DNA of 64,000 nt from WHSW01 sp963781265 (GTDB lineage Bacteria > Actinomycetota > Thermoleophilia > Solirubrobacterales > 70-9): positions 62,001 through 126,000 of the forward strand of contig CAWAFH010000008.1 of assembly GCA_963781265.1 (NCBI GenBank), in the 5' to 3' direction. Shown here in pieces: positions 44,044 to 52,906 of the stretch (position 1 is its first letter; the number at the start of each line of letters is the position of its first letter). The translations under genes and the position numbers were made by a program. The notes under the pieces are model-generated. The model ran no database searches. It was given only the letters and a program-made list of their open reading frames with translations, and was not told where the DNA came from.

Positions 44044-44696
44044 TCGTCGATCGCGTCCGGCGCGCGGCGCGACGTGATCACGCCGGCCGGGATCGTGAGG
44101 AACCAGATCGCGACCGCCAGCTCGGAGCTCAGGTAGGCGACCGGGACCGACGCAGCGAAGAAGGCGACGGGCAGCAGGGAGCTGCCGCGCGCCCAGCGAT
44201 AGACGTCCTCGGGCATCGCGCGAGCGAGCAACCCGTTGCGATGCGCGTGGCGCAGCAGGACCACCTCGAGGCCGCTGATCACCGCGACCGTCGCCGCGTA
44301 GACCGCGACGGCGAGCGGGTTGTCGAAGTAGTTGCCGATCAGCGCGGTCGGAAACGGCAGGAACGCGATCAGCGCCAGGTAGAACAGGTTGAGGCCGATC
44401 AGGCCCGGGTCGAACGCGCGCAGCAGCGAGAACATCTGGTGGTGCGCGACCCAGTAGCGGCCGATCACCGCGAAGCTGATGAAGAAGCTGACGATCGCGT
44501 CGCTGAGGTCGTTGAGCGCGTCGGCGAGCTCGCGCGGGCTGTCCGCCACATCGAGCGTCGGCACGGCGATCCCGACGACGAGCAGGGTCATCGCGATCGC
44601 GAACATGCCGTCGCTGAACGCGAGCACGCGCCCGAACTCCTCGCCGCCGCGCTCGAACAGGCGGTCCGGTGGCGGGTGCTCCGGGGACGCGGTCAC
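44031..44696 (-). CDS. TMEM175-family (DUF1211) K+ channel-like protein
   Basis: 221 residues with about six membrane helices. The signature FSDGMFAIAMTLLVV in the first helix (F-S-D motif) defines TMEM175-type channels, which in bacteria form tetrameric K+-conducting pores. WVAHHQMFSLLRAFDPGLIG and NLFYLALIAFLPFPTALIG are the other typical segments. Ion selectivity cannot be read directly. It follows mdh on the same strand. Confidence 0.85.
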   Translation of the reverse strand: MTASPEHPPPDRLFERGGEEFGRVLAFSDGMFAIAMTLLVVGIAVPTLDVADSPRELADALNDLSDAIVSFFISFAVIGRYWVAHHQMFSLLRAFDPGLIGLNLFYLALIAFLPFPTALIGNYFDNPLAVAVYAATVAVISGLEVVLLRHAHRNGLLARAMPEDVYRWARGSSLLPVAFFAASVPVAYLSSELAVAIWFLTIPAGVITSRRAPDAIDDYFA

Positions 44697-44714
44697 CGAG
44701 GCCCCCGGCCCGGC

Positions 44715-45704
<990 letters not shown>

Positions 45705-45733
45705 TTCAAAAGGCTCCTGTCGGTCTGGTTGTT

Positions 45734-45761
45734 AGTTGCTAGTTGCTAGTTGCTAGTTGCG
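45734..45761. repeat. Heptanucleotide tandem repeat at the icd stop
   Basis: Three perfect AGTTGCT units plus one AGTTGCG. The TAG stop of icd lies in the repeat, and every seventh base on the minus strand repeats the sequence ACTAGCA. Loss or gain of units would move the stop and change the last residues. Confidence 0.9.
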
Positions 45762-46992
45762 AGGGATCGGCGACTGCGTGGTCGAGGTTCTCCTTGATCG
45801 AGGCGAGGAACTCCTGGGTGGTCTGGAACCCCTGATCGCCACCGACGAGCAGCGCCAGGTCCTTGGTCATCTTGCCGCTCTCGACCGTCTCGATGCAAAC
45901 GCGCTCGAGCGTCGCGGCGAACTCGGTCACCTCGGGCGTCTCGTCCATGCGCCCGCGCGCGGCGAGCGCGCGGGTCCACGCGAAGATCGAGGCGATCGGG
46001 TTGGTGGAGGTCGGGTTGCCCTTCTGGTGCTCGCGGAAGTGGCGGGTGACCGTGCCGTGCGCGGCCTCCGCCTCGACCGTCTTGCCGTCGGGGGTCATCA
46101 GGACGCTCGTCATCAGCCCGAGCGAGCCGAAGCCCTGCGCGACCGTGTCGGACTGGACGTCGCCGTCGTAGTTCTTGCACGCCCAGACGTAGCCGCCCTC
46201 CCACTTCAGCGCCGCCGCGACCATGTCGTCGATCAGGCGGTGCTCGTAGGTGATCCCGGCGGCCTCGAAGTCGTCCTTGAACTCGGCCTCGTACACCTCG
46301 GCGAACAGGTCCTTGAAGCGCCCGTCATAGCGCTTCAGGATCGTGTTCTTGGTCGACATGTAGACCGGGTAGCCGCGATCGAGCCCGTAGCGCAGCGAGG
46401 CGCGGGCGAAGTCGCGGATCGAGTCGTCGAGGTTGTACATCGCCATCGCGATCCCGCTCGATGGGAAGTCGAAGACGTCGATCTCGATCGGCTCGCCCGA
46501 CGCCTCGTCCTTGGGGGTCCAGGTCAGCGTCAGCTTGCCCTCGCCGGGAATCAGCGTGTCCTCCGCGCGGTACTGGTCGCCGAAGGCGTGACGGCCGATG
46601 ATGATCGGCTTCGTCCAGCCCGGCACCAGCCGCGGGATGTTCGAGATCACGATCGGCTCGCGGAAGATGACCCCGCCGAGGATGTTGCGGATCGTCCCGT
46701 TCGGCGACCGGTACATCTCCTTGAGGCCGAACTCCTCGACCCGCGCCTCGTCCGGCGTGATCGTCGCGCACTTGACCCCGACCCCGAACTCCTTGATCGC
46801 GTTCGCCGCGTCGACCGTGATCTGGTCCGAGGTCGCATCGCGGCTCTCGATCGCGAGGTCGTAGTACTTCAGCTCGACATCGAGGTAGGGCAGGATCAGC
46901 TGCTCCTTGATGAACGACCAGATGATCCGGGTCATCTCGTCGCCGTCGAGCTCGACGATCGGGTTCTTGACGTGAGTCTTCGTGTCAGGCAT
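45739..46992 (-). CDS. icd: Isocitrate dehydrogenase, NADP-dependent
   Basis: 417-residue dimeric, eukaryote-type IDH. It starts PDTKTHVKNPIVELDGDEMT followed by RIIWSFIKEQLI, has MYRSPNGTIRNILGGVIFRE (substrate Ser and Arg residues), GRHAFGDQYRAED, NYDGDVQSDTVAQGFGSLGL (metal-binding Asp), and AAHGTVTRHFREHQKG (NADP-binding His/Arg). It makes 2-oxoglutarate and NADPH. The last residues (LATSN) lie in the heptanucleotide repeat. An upstream start at 47070 adds a non-homologous leader and was not used. Confidence 0.95.
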   Translation of the reverse strand: MPDTKTHVKNPIVELDGDEMTRIIWSFIKEQLILPYLDVELKYYDLAIESRDATSDQITVDAANAIKEFGVGVKCATITPDEARVEEFGLKEMYRSPNGTIRNILGGVIFREPIVISNIPRLVPGWTKPIIIGRHAFGDQYRAEDTLIPGEGKLTLTWTPKDEASGEPIEIDVFDFPSSGIAMAMYNLDDSIRDFARASLRYGLDRGYPVYMSTKNTILKRYDGRFKDLFAEVYEAEFKDDFEAAGITYEHRLIDDMVAAALKWEGGYVWACKNYDGDVQSDTVAQGFGSLGLMTSVLMTPDGKTVEAEAAHGTVTRHFREHQKGNPTSTNPIASIFAWTRALAARGRMDETPEVTEFAATLERVCIETVESGKMTKDLALLVGGDQGFQTTQEFLASIKENLDHAVADPSQLATSN

Positions 46993-47105
46993 TGGGCGGG
47001 CGATGCTATCGGCGCGGCTGACCGGCGTGGTCGAACAACCGGCCCGGCCTCGAACTCGGACGCGCGACACGGCGCGGAGCGTATTGGCGACGTAGAGTCC
47101 GCGTC

Positions 47106-47903
47106 GTGGACGCCGAGCGGGTACAGATCGAGATCGCGGACCACGTCGCCGACGTCCGCCTGACGCGTGCCGACAAGCACAATGGCCTCGACGCGCGGAT
47201 GTTCGCCGCGATCAACGAGGCGATCGACGAGCTGCGCGCCGCCGGAGGCGTGCGCTCGATCGTCCTCTCCGGCGACGGGCCGAGCTTCTGCGCGGGGCTC
47301 GACTTCCAGGCGTTCGCGGCAGAGGACGGCGCCGGCCCGACGCTGCTCGACCGCGCCGAGGGCGAGGTCGCGAACTTCGCCCAGCGGGTCGCCTACGGCT
47401 GGCGCCAGCTCGAGGTCCCCGTGGTCGCGGCGCTGCACGGCGCCTGCTTCGGCGGCGGCCTGCAGATCGCGCTCGGCGCCGACATCCGGATCGCCGCAGC
47501 CGACACGCGGATGTCGGTGATGGAGATGCGCTACGGCCTGGTCGCCGACATGAGCCTGTCGCAGACGCTGTGGCGGCTGGTCGGCGACGACGTCGCCCGC
47601 GAGCTCACCTACACCGCGCGGGTGGTCGAGGCGCCCGAGGCCCTCGAGCTCGGGCTCGTGACCCGGATCGCCGACGACCCCGCCGCGGCCGCCCGCGAGC
47701 TGGCCGGCGAGATCGCCGCCCGGTCCCCCGACGCAATCCGCCGCGCCAAACGGCTCGCCGACGAGGCCCCGTTGCTGAGCGCCGCCGAGGGCCTGGCGCT
47801 GGAGGCGGAGCTGCAGCGCGAGCTGCTCGGCAGCCCCAACCAGCTCGCCGCGGTGACCGCGGCGCTGACCAGGCAGCCGGCCGAGTTCAGCGACCCCGCC
47901 TGA
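47106..47903 (+). CDS. Crotonase / enoyl-CoA hydratase family protein
   Basis: 265 residues from GTG 47106. The CoA-binding oxyanion segments are SIVLSGDGPSFCAGLDFQAF and PVVAALHGACFGGGLQIALG, then MSVMEMRYGLVADMSLSQTL. The Glu of canonical hydratases at this last spot is absent, and the MRYGL-VADM sequence is typical of a subgroup annotated as crotonase-like hydratase or isomerase. The reaction cannot be fixed. The divergent gene is icd. Confidence 0.85.
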   Translation: MDAERVQIEIADHVADVRLTRADKHNGLDARMFAAINEAIDELRAAGGVRSIVLSGDGPSFCAGLDFQAFAAEDGAGPTLLDRAEGEVANFAQRVAYGWRQLEVPVVAALHGACFGGGLQIALGADIRIAAADTRMSVMEMRYGLVADMSLSQTLWRLVGDDVARELTYTARVVEAPEALELGLVTRIADDPAAAARELAGEIAARSPDAIRRAKRLADEAPLLSAAEGLALEAELQRELLGSPNQLAAVTAALTRQPAEFSDPA

Positions 47904-47930
47904 TCGCCGCCCGGGGGGCGAATCCCCGTC

Positions 47931-47975
47931 CGAGCGTCACTCAACCGGGCGTATGGGCCGGTTCGATGACGCTCG
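47931..47975. repeat. 45-bp dispersed palindrome, copy C
   Basis: Left arm cgagcgtcactcaaccggg, 7-nt loop, right arm gccggttcgatgacgctcg. It ends 7 bp before the ATG used for the AbiEi/DUF559 gene, and an in-frame upstream ATG (47953) lies inside it. Same orientation as copy D. Confidence 0.88.
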
Positions 47976-47982
47976 GAGAAGG

Positions 47983-48885
47983 ATGGCCAAGGTGGCGCGG
48001 CGCCAGCACGGCGTCGTGACGCTCGCGCAATTGAGGGCGTGCGGGTTCACCGACGAAGTGGTCAGGGGGCTCGTGCGGCGCGGCGAGGTGCGGCGGCTTC
48101 ACCGCGCGGTCTTCCTGGTCGGGCCGATGGTGGGCGCGCACACGCGCGAGCTGGCGGCGACCCTGGCTTGCGGGGCGGGTGCCGTCGCCAGTCATCGCTC
48201 GGCGGCGCGTCTCTACGCGATCCTCCCGCCCGCTCCGGGCCCCGTACACGTCACCGTGGCGGGCCGGCACGTGGGAGGCGATGACAGCATCGTGGTCCAC
48301 CGGACCCACACGCTCCGCCGGCACGAGGTCCGCGACCGTCACGGCATCCCGGTCACCGCCCCGATCCGCACGATCGTCGACCTGGCCGGCGCTTGCAGGG
48401 CGACGGAGCTCGAGGCGGCGGTGGCGGAGGCGTTCGCGCTCAACCTCGTCAACCGGGCCGTCCTCCTCAGGGCCATCGATTCATCCCCGGGTCGTCGCGG
48501 CGTCGCGCGGCTGGCGCGAATCCTCGAGGGGGAGCGCCGCCCGGCCCGGACCCGCTCCCACCCCGAGCGCCTGTTGCTCTCCGCCATACGCCGGAGCGAC
48601 CTTCCCGAGCCGGAGGTCAACGCCCGGATCGGCCCCTGGGAGGTGGACTTCCTGTGGCGCGATCTGAGGCTGGTCGTGGAGGTGGACGGGTACTCGACCC
48701 ACTCCTCGCCGCGGGCGTTCGAGCGCGACCGACGCAAGGACGGCGACCTGTTGGGGCGCGGCTTCATCGTCCGCCGCTTCACGGCCAACCAGGTTCGCAA
48801 CGCCCGCACCGCGGTGATCGGTTCGATCCGGAGCACGATCGACCAACTCCACCGCCCGCCGAGCGTCGTTCAACCGGGCGCTTAG
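47983..48885 (+). CDS. AbiEi-like N-terminus with DUF559 (Vsr-like nuclease fold) C-terminus
   Basis: From ATG 47983 (300 residues): ARRQHGVVTLAQLRACGFTD followed by RRGEVRRLHRAVFLVG is the AbiEi-antitoxin-type wHTH and its following segment. HVTVAGRHVGG, IVVHRTHTL and GIPVTAPIRTIVDLA are the middle domain. The C-terminal DUF559 part carries the PD-(D/E)xK-like residues E195 (SHPERLLL), D222 (WEVDFLW), E233 and D235 (VVEVDG) and H240. Such proteins occur in many copies in Solirubrobacterales. An ATG at 47953 would add residues encoded by the palindrome; it is less likely. The TAG stop lies in the loop of copy D. No toxin gene is next to it, so a toxin-antitoxin role is unlikely. Confidence 0.85.
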   Translation: MAKVARRQHGVVTLAQLRACGFTDEVVRGLVRRGEVRRLHRAVFLVGPMVGAHTRELAATLACGAGAVASHRSAARLYAILPPAPGPVHVTVAGRHVGGDDSIVVHRTHTLRRHEVRDRHGIPVTAPIRTIVDLAGACRATELEAAVAEAFALNLVNRAVLLRAIDSSPGRRGVARLARILEGERRPARTRSHPERLLLSAIRRSDLPEPEVNARIGPWEVDFLWRDLRLVVEVDGYSTHSSPRAFERDRRKDGDLLGRGFIVRRFTANQVRNARTAVIGSIRSTIDQLHRPPSVVQPGA

Positions 48886-48904
48886 CCCGGCTCGACGACG
48901 CTCG
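48860..48904. repeat. 45-bp dispersed palindrome, copy D
   Basis: Left arm cgagcgtcgttcaaccggg, 7-nt loop cgcttag, right arm cccggctcgacgacgctcg. The loop holds the stop of the DUF559 gene (48883-48885). It lies 929 bp from copy C, in the same orientation. It is 20 bp from the aidB-like start. Confidence 0.88.
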
Positions 48905-48923
48905 GGCGATCGGCGGTGCGACA

Positions 48924-50603
48924 ATGCAGCGCATGGCAACCGCAGAGCGCCCGCGCAGCTCGGCCGCTACCCACGAGGTCGCGAACCAGGCGACCGCGCT
49001 CGAGGGCTACAACACCTTCACCGCCGACCGGGTGCTCACCGAGGCGCTGCGCCGCGAGGGCGGCGACTGGGCCGCGGACCGGGTCAGCGAGGTCGGCGAG
49101 TTCGCCGGCTCCGCGCAGGCGATCCGCTGGGGCTTCGAGGCGAACGAGAACCCGCCGAGGCTGAAGACCCACGATCGCTTCGGCAATCGCATCGACGAGG
49201 TCGAGTTCCACCCGGCCTGGCACCACCTGCTCGGCGCCGGCGTCGCCTTCGGCGAGCACGCGCTGCCGTGGCGAGAGCCGGGGCCGGGCGCCCACGTCGC
49301 CCGCGCGGCGATGTTCGTCGCCTCGCAGGCCGAGGCCGGCGTCGGCTGCCCGCTGTCGATGACCTACTCGGTGATCCCGGCGCTTCGCAAGCAGCCCGAG
49401 CTGGCCGCCGAGTGGGAGCCGCGCTTCACCAGCCTCGCCTACGACGGCGAGCTCAAGCCCGCCGCCGAGAAGCCCGGCTCGCTGTGCGGGATGGGGATGA
49501 CCGAGAAGCAGGGCGGCTCGGACGTGCGCGCCAACACCACGGTCGCCGCGCCGCTCAACGGCGGCGGCCCGGGCGCCGAGTACGAGCTCACCGGCCACAA
49601 GTGGTTCATGTCGGCGCCGATGTGCGACGCCTTCCTCGTCCTCGCGCAGGCCGAGGGCGGGCTCTCCTGCTTCCTGCTGCCCCGCTTCACCCCCGACGGC
49701 GAACGCAACCGGATCTTCATCCAGCGGCTCAAGGACAAGCTCGGCAACCGCTCGAACGCCTCCAGCGAGGTCGAGTTCCGAGGCGCCTGGGCGCGAATGG
49801 TCGGCGACGAGGGGCGCGGGGTGCCGACGATCATCGAGATGGTCAACCACACGCGCCTCGACTGCTGCCTCGGCGCCGCCGCCGGGATGCGGGCCGGGGT
49901 CGCGAACGCGATCCACCACACCTCGCAGCGCTCGGCGTTCGGCAAACCGCTGATCGACCAGCCGCTGATGCGCAACGTGCTCGCGGACCTCGCGATCGAG
50001 TCCGAGGCGGCGACGATCGGAGCGATGCGCCTGGCCCGCGCCTACGATCAGTCGATCGCCGGCGACGAGGGCGAGACGCAGTTCAAGCGGATCGCGAACG
50101 CGGTCCTCAAGTACTGGCTCGCCAAGCGGGCGGTTCCCCATGCCGGGGAGGCGCTCGAGTGCTTCGGCGGCAACGGCTTCGTCGAGGAGTCCGGGATGCC
50201 GCGCCTGTATCGGGAGTCGCCGCTCAATTCGATCTGGGAGGGGTCGGGCAACGTCCAGTGCCTCGACGTCCTGCGGGCGATGGTCCGCGGCCCGGAGGCG
50301 ACCGACGCGTTCTTCACCGAGGTCGGCGAGGCGGCGGGCACCGACGCCCGCCTCGACGCGGCGGCCGCGGCCCTGCGCGAGGAGCTGACCGACCTCGAGG
50401 CGATCGAGTCGCGGGCCCGGCGCGTGGTCGAGCGGATGGCGCTCGTGCTCCAGGGCTCGCTGATGGTCCGCTACGCCGACCCGGCGAGCGCCGATGCCTT
50501 CTGCGCCTCGCGGCTGGGCGGCGACTGGGGCCGCGCCTTCGGCACCCTGCCCGCCGGAACCGACTTCGGGCGCATCATCGAGCGGCACGCGGTGTTGACG
50601 TAG
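48924..50603 (+). CDS. AidB-type acyl-CoA dehydrogenase family protein
   Basis: 559 residues (ATG 48924; ATG 48933 is the alternative). The AidB-specific start NPPRLKTHDRFGNRIDEVEF-HPAWH, the CGMGMTEKQGGSDVRANTT flavin segment, TGHKWFMSAPMCDAFLVLA, and ECFGGNGFVEESGMPRLYRE (acyl-CoA dehydrogenase end motif) are present. In E. coli AidB is part of the adaptive response to alkylation and binds DNA; here no ada or alkB gene is adjacent. It may instead be a plain acyl-CoA dehydrogenase. The palindrome copy D lies just upstream. Confidence 0.88.
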   Translation: MQRMATAERPRSSAATHEVANQATALEGYNTFTADRVLTEALRREGGDWAADRVSEVGEFAGSAQAIRWGFEANENPPRLKTHDRFGNRIDEVEFHPAWHHLLGAGVAFGEHALPWREPGPGAHVARAAMFVASQAEAGVGCPLSMTYSVIPALRKQPELAAEWEPRFTSLAYDGELKPAAEKPGSLCGMGMTEKQGGSDVRANTTVAAPLNGGGPGAEYELTGHKWFMSAPMCDAFLVLAQAEGGLSCFLLPRFTPDGERNRIFIQRLKDKLGNRSNASSEVEFRGAWARMVGDEGRGVPTIIEMVNHTRLDCCLGAAAGMRAGVANAIHHTSQRSAFGKPLIDQPLMRNVLADLAIESEAATIGAMRLARAYDQSIAGDEGETQFKRIANAVLKYWLAKRAVPHAGEALECFGGNGFVEESGMPRLYRESPLNSIWEGSGNVQCLDVLRAMVRGPEATDAFFTEVGEAAGTDARLDAAAAALREELTDLEAIESRARRVVERMALVLQGSLMVRYADPASADAFCASRLGGDWGRAFGTLPAGTDFGRIIERHAVLT

Positions 50604-50607
50604 GGGC

Positions 50608-51297
50608 ATGCCCCTCTCGACCCGGATCCGCCGCCACCTGCAGACCCATATCGTCGGCTACCTCGCGCTGTTCGTCGCGCTCAGCGGCACGGCGCTGGCC
50701 CTGCCGGGGCAAAAGACGGTCAAGGGCGAGGACCTGGCAAACGGCGCGGTCAAGAAGCGCGCGCTGGCCTCGGGGGCCGTGGTCTCGGGCAAGCTCGCGG
50801 GCGGCGCCGTCAAAGCGGAGAAGCTCGCCGCCGGCGCGGTGGGCAACGCCCAGCTCGCCGACAACGCGGTCGATCGCAAGAAGATCAAGGCCCAGGCCGT
50901 CGCCGGGAGCAAGATCACCGATGGCGCGGTGAGCTCGGCGAAGGTCGAGGACGGCACCCTGCAGGCCGCCGACTTCGGCGCCGGGCAGCTCAGCGACGGG
51001 TTCGTGATCAACTCCGGTATCGGCCAGACGTTCTCGCTGCCGCGGGCGGGGCGCGTGTACGTGATCGCCACGGCGGTCACCGCCTGCAACGCGGCGCCGT
51101 GTAACTACGGCGTCCTGATCGACTCGACGGCCGTGCCCGGCGCGACCGTGACGCTGAACGAGACGACGACCGAGGAGCAGGTGACGATGATCGGCGTCAC
51201 GGGCCAGCTCGCCGCCGGCAACCACCTGATCAGCCTCATCCACGATGGCGGCCTGACGACGTCGGATGTCAGCGTGGGCGGCATCCTCCTGCAGTAG
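50608..51297 (+). CDS. Exported protein with LA-GAV repeats
   Basis: The first helix (IVGYLALFVALSGTALAL) is the export signal common in actinobacterial exported proteins (VALFVALGGT type). Residues about 40-125 are repeats of about 10 residues of the form x-LA-x-GAV-x-x-x-K, for example KLAGGAV, KLAAGAVGNAQLADNAV and SKITDGAVSSAKVED. This would give a stalk-like beta or helical rod. The C-terminal about 100 residues are a separate beta domain with two cysteines (TACNAAPCNYG). It follows aidB by 4 bp and may be co-transcribed. Confidence 0.72.
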   Translation: MPLSTRIRRHLQTHIVGYLALFVALSGTALALPGQKTVKGEDLANGAVKKRALASGAVVSGKLAGGAVKAEKLAAGAVGNAQLADNAVDRKKIKAQAVAGSKITDGAVSSAKVEDGTLQAADFGAGQLSDGFVINSGIGQTFSLPRAGRVYVIATAVTACNAAPCNYGVLIDSTAVPGATVTLNETTTEEQVTMIGVTGQLAAGNHLISLIHDGGLTTSDVSVGGILLQ

Positions 51298-51301
51298 CAC
51301 G

Positions 51302-51631
51302 GTGGCCTACGACGAGCGACTCGCCGAGCGCGTTCGCGAGCTGCTCTCGCTGCGCGCGGGGCTGACCGAGAAGAAGATGTTCGGCGGCATCGCCTGGATG
51401 CTCGACGGCAACATGGCATGCGGGGTCGCGGGCGACGAGCTCCTCGTGCGCGTGGCCCCCGACGACCGCGAGCGGGCGCTGGCGGAGGAGCACACGCGCG
51501 TGTTCGACCTGACGGGCCGGCCGATGAAGGGATTCGTCTGCGTCACCCCGGCCGGCGTGGCCGACGACCGGGCGCTGGCGGGCTGGGTCGACGCCGGCGC
51601 CGACTTCGCGACCTCGCTCCCGCCGAAGTAG
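51302..51631 (+). CDS. TfoX N-terminal-domain protein
   Basis: 109 residues from GTG 51302. The TfoX_N pattern is visible: ERVRELLSLRAGLTEKKMFG, then GIAWMLDGNMACGVAGDELL, VRVAPD and PMKGFVCVTPAG. TfoX/Sxy regulates competence in gamma-proteobacteria, but single-domain actinobacterial members have unknown roles. It lies between the repeat protein and the protease gene with gaps of a few bases. Confidence 0.85.
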   Translation: MAYDERLAERVRELLSLRAGLTEKKMFGGIAWMLDGNMACGVAGDELLVRVAPDDRERALAEEHTRVFDLTGRPMKGFVCVTPAGVADDRALAGWVDAGADFATSLPPK

Positions 51632-51659
51632 CGCAGCGCGCGCGCCGTACGATCTCCCC

Positions 51660-52847
51660 ATGGCGCCAACCGGAAAGCTGACCCTGTTCCACGTCCGGGG
51701 GATCCGGATCGGGGTCGACTACTCGTGGTTCTTCGTCCTCTTCCTGATCATCCTCTGGCTCTCGGGCTTTTACCGAGACGTCCTCGACACCGACAGCTCC
51801 GATACGGACCCGTACCTGCTCGCGGTCGCCTCGGCGTTCGCCTTCTTCGGCTCGATCCTGCTGCACGAGCTCGGCCACGCTGTGGTCGCCAACCGGCTCG
51901 GCGTGCCGATCACCGAGATCACCCTGTGGCTGTTCGGCGGGGTGGCGAGGATGAGCAAGGACACCGAGACGCCTGGAGCGGAGTTCAAGATCGCCGCCGC
52001 GGGCCCCGCGGTCACCCTGCTGCTGGCGATCGGGTTCACGGCGATCGGGATCGCCGCCGCGGGCTCGGAGGACTTCTGGGCCGCGGTCCGGCTCGACCCG
52101 ACCGCGCAGATCTCCGGTGTCCTCGCGATGATCGCCTGGCTCGCCGAGATCAACATCCTCGTGCTGATCTTCAACCTGATCCCGGCCTTCCCGCTCGACG
52201 GCGGCCGGATCGCCCGCGCGATCGCGTGGCGGCTGACCGGCAACCGCAACAAGGCGACCCGCTTCGCCGCCAACGTCGGGCGCGGCTTCTCCTACGCGCT
52301 GATCGCGTTCGGGATCGGGATCGTCGTGCTCGGCGGCGGCGACTACCTGATCAGCGGCGTCTGGCTGGCGCTGATCGGGCTCATCCTCGGCCAGTCCGCG
52401 CGCGGTTACGCGATGCAGTCGGAGTTCTCGAGCCGGATCGACGGGATCAGCGTCGCCGACGTGATGGACGCCGATCCGGTCTTCTTGACCGAGGACACCA
52501 GCATCGAGAGCGCGATCGACGAGTATTTCCTGCGCTACCGATGGCCCTGGTTCCCGGTCGTCGACGCGGGCGACCGTTTCCGGGGCCTATTGGTCCGCGA
52601 GGCCGCCGATGGCGTCCCGGAGCCGAGCCGCTCCTCGCAGACCGTCGGCGAGGTGTTCGAGCTCGATGCATCGGGAGCGCTGCGGGTCCGCGACGACGCC
52701 CCGCTCGAGACCCTGCTCGGCAACGACGCCCTGCGCCGCCTCGGTGGCCTTGCGGCCGTCGACGCCGACGGGCGCCTGCGGGGAGTGATCACGGCCGACC
52801 AGGTCGGCCGTGCGATGCGCGACGCGCTCGCCGGCCGCCCGGCCTGA
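51660..52847 (+). CDS. Site-2 protease (M50) with C-terminal CBS domains
   Basis: 395 residues. Membrane protease region: FGSILLHELGHAVVANRLGV (HExxH), GAEFKIAAAGPAVTLLL (PDZ-less core), and LVLIFNLIPAFPLDGGRIAR (N-x-x-P-x-x-P-L-D-G-G). The C-terminal about 130 residues carry two CBS motifs: VADVMDADPVFLTEDTSIES and RRLGGLAAVDADGRLRGVIT. Such proteins cleave membrane-bound anti-sigma factors or other membrane proteins, with adenosine nucleotide sensing by CBS (inferred from the family). Confidence 0.92.
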   Translation: MAPTGKLTLFHVRGIRIGVDYSWFFVLFLIILWLSGFYRDVLDTDSSDTDPYLLAVASAFAFFGSILLHELGHAVVANRLGVPITEITLWLFGGVARMSKDTETPGAEFKIAAAGPAVTLLLAIGFTAIGIAAAGSEDFWAAVRLDPTAQISGVLAMIAWLAEINILVLIFNLIPAFPLDGGRIARAIAWRLTGNRNKATRFAANVGRGFSYALIAFGIGIVVLGGGDYLISGVWLALIGLILGQSARGYAMQSEFSSRIDGISVADVMDADPVFLTEDTSIESAIDEYFLRYRWPWFPVVDAGDRFRGLLVREAADGVPEPSRSSQTVGEVFELDASGALRVRDDAPLETLLGNDALRRLGGLAAVDADGRLRGVITADQVGRAMRDALAGRPA

Positions 52848-52906
52848 TTTCCAAGCGCAGCGGTCGGATTTCTGGCCGCAATCCGCGTTCATTAGGATCA
52901 GCTCAG

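Noticed and set aside
47983..48885. Type IV toxin-antitoxin (AbiE) system
   Set aside because: Only an AbiEi-like N-terminal segment is present; no AbiEii nucleotidyltransferase toxin gene is next to it, and the C-terminus is a DUF559 nuclease-like domain.
48860..48904. Palindrome copy D as the intrinsic terminator of the DUF559 gene
   Set aside because: The stop codon lies in its loop, there is no U-run, and copy B of the same family lies between divergent genes where no terminator is needed. Terminator activity as a side effect remains possible.
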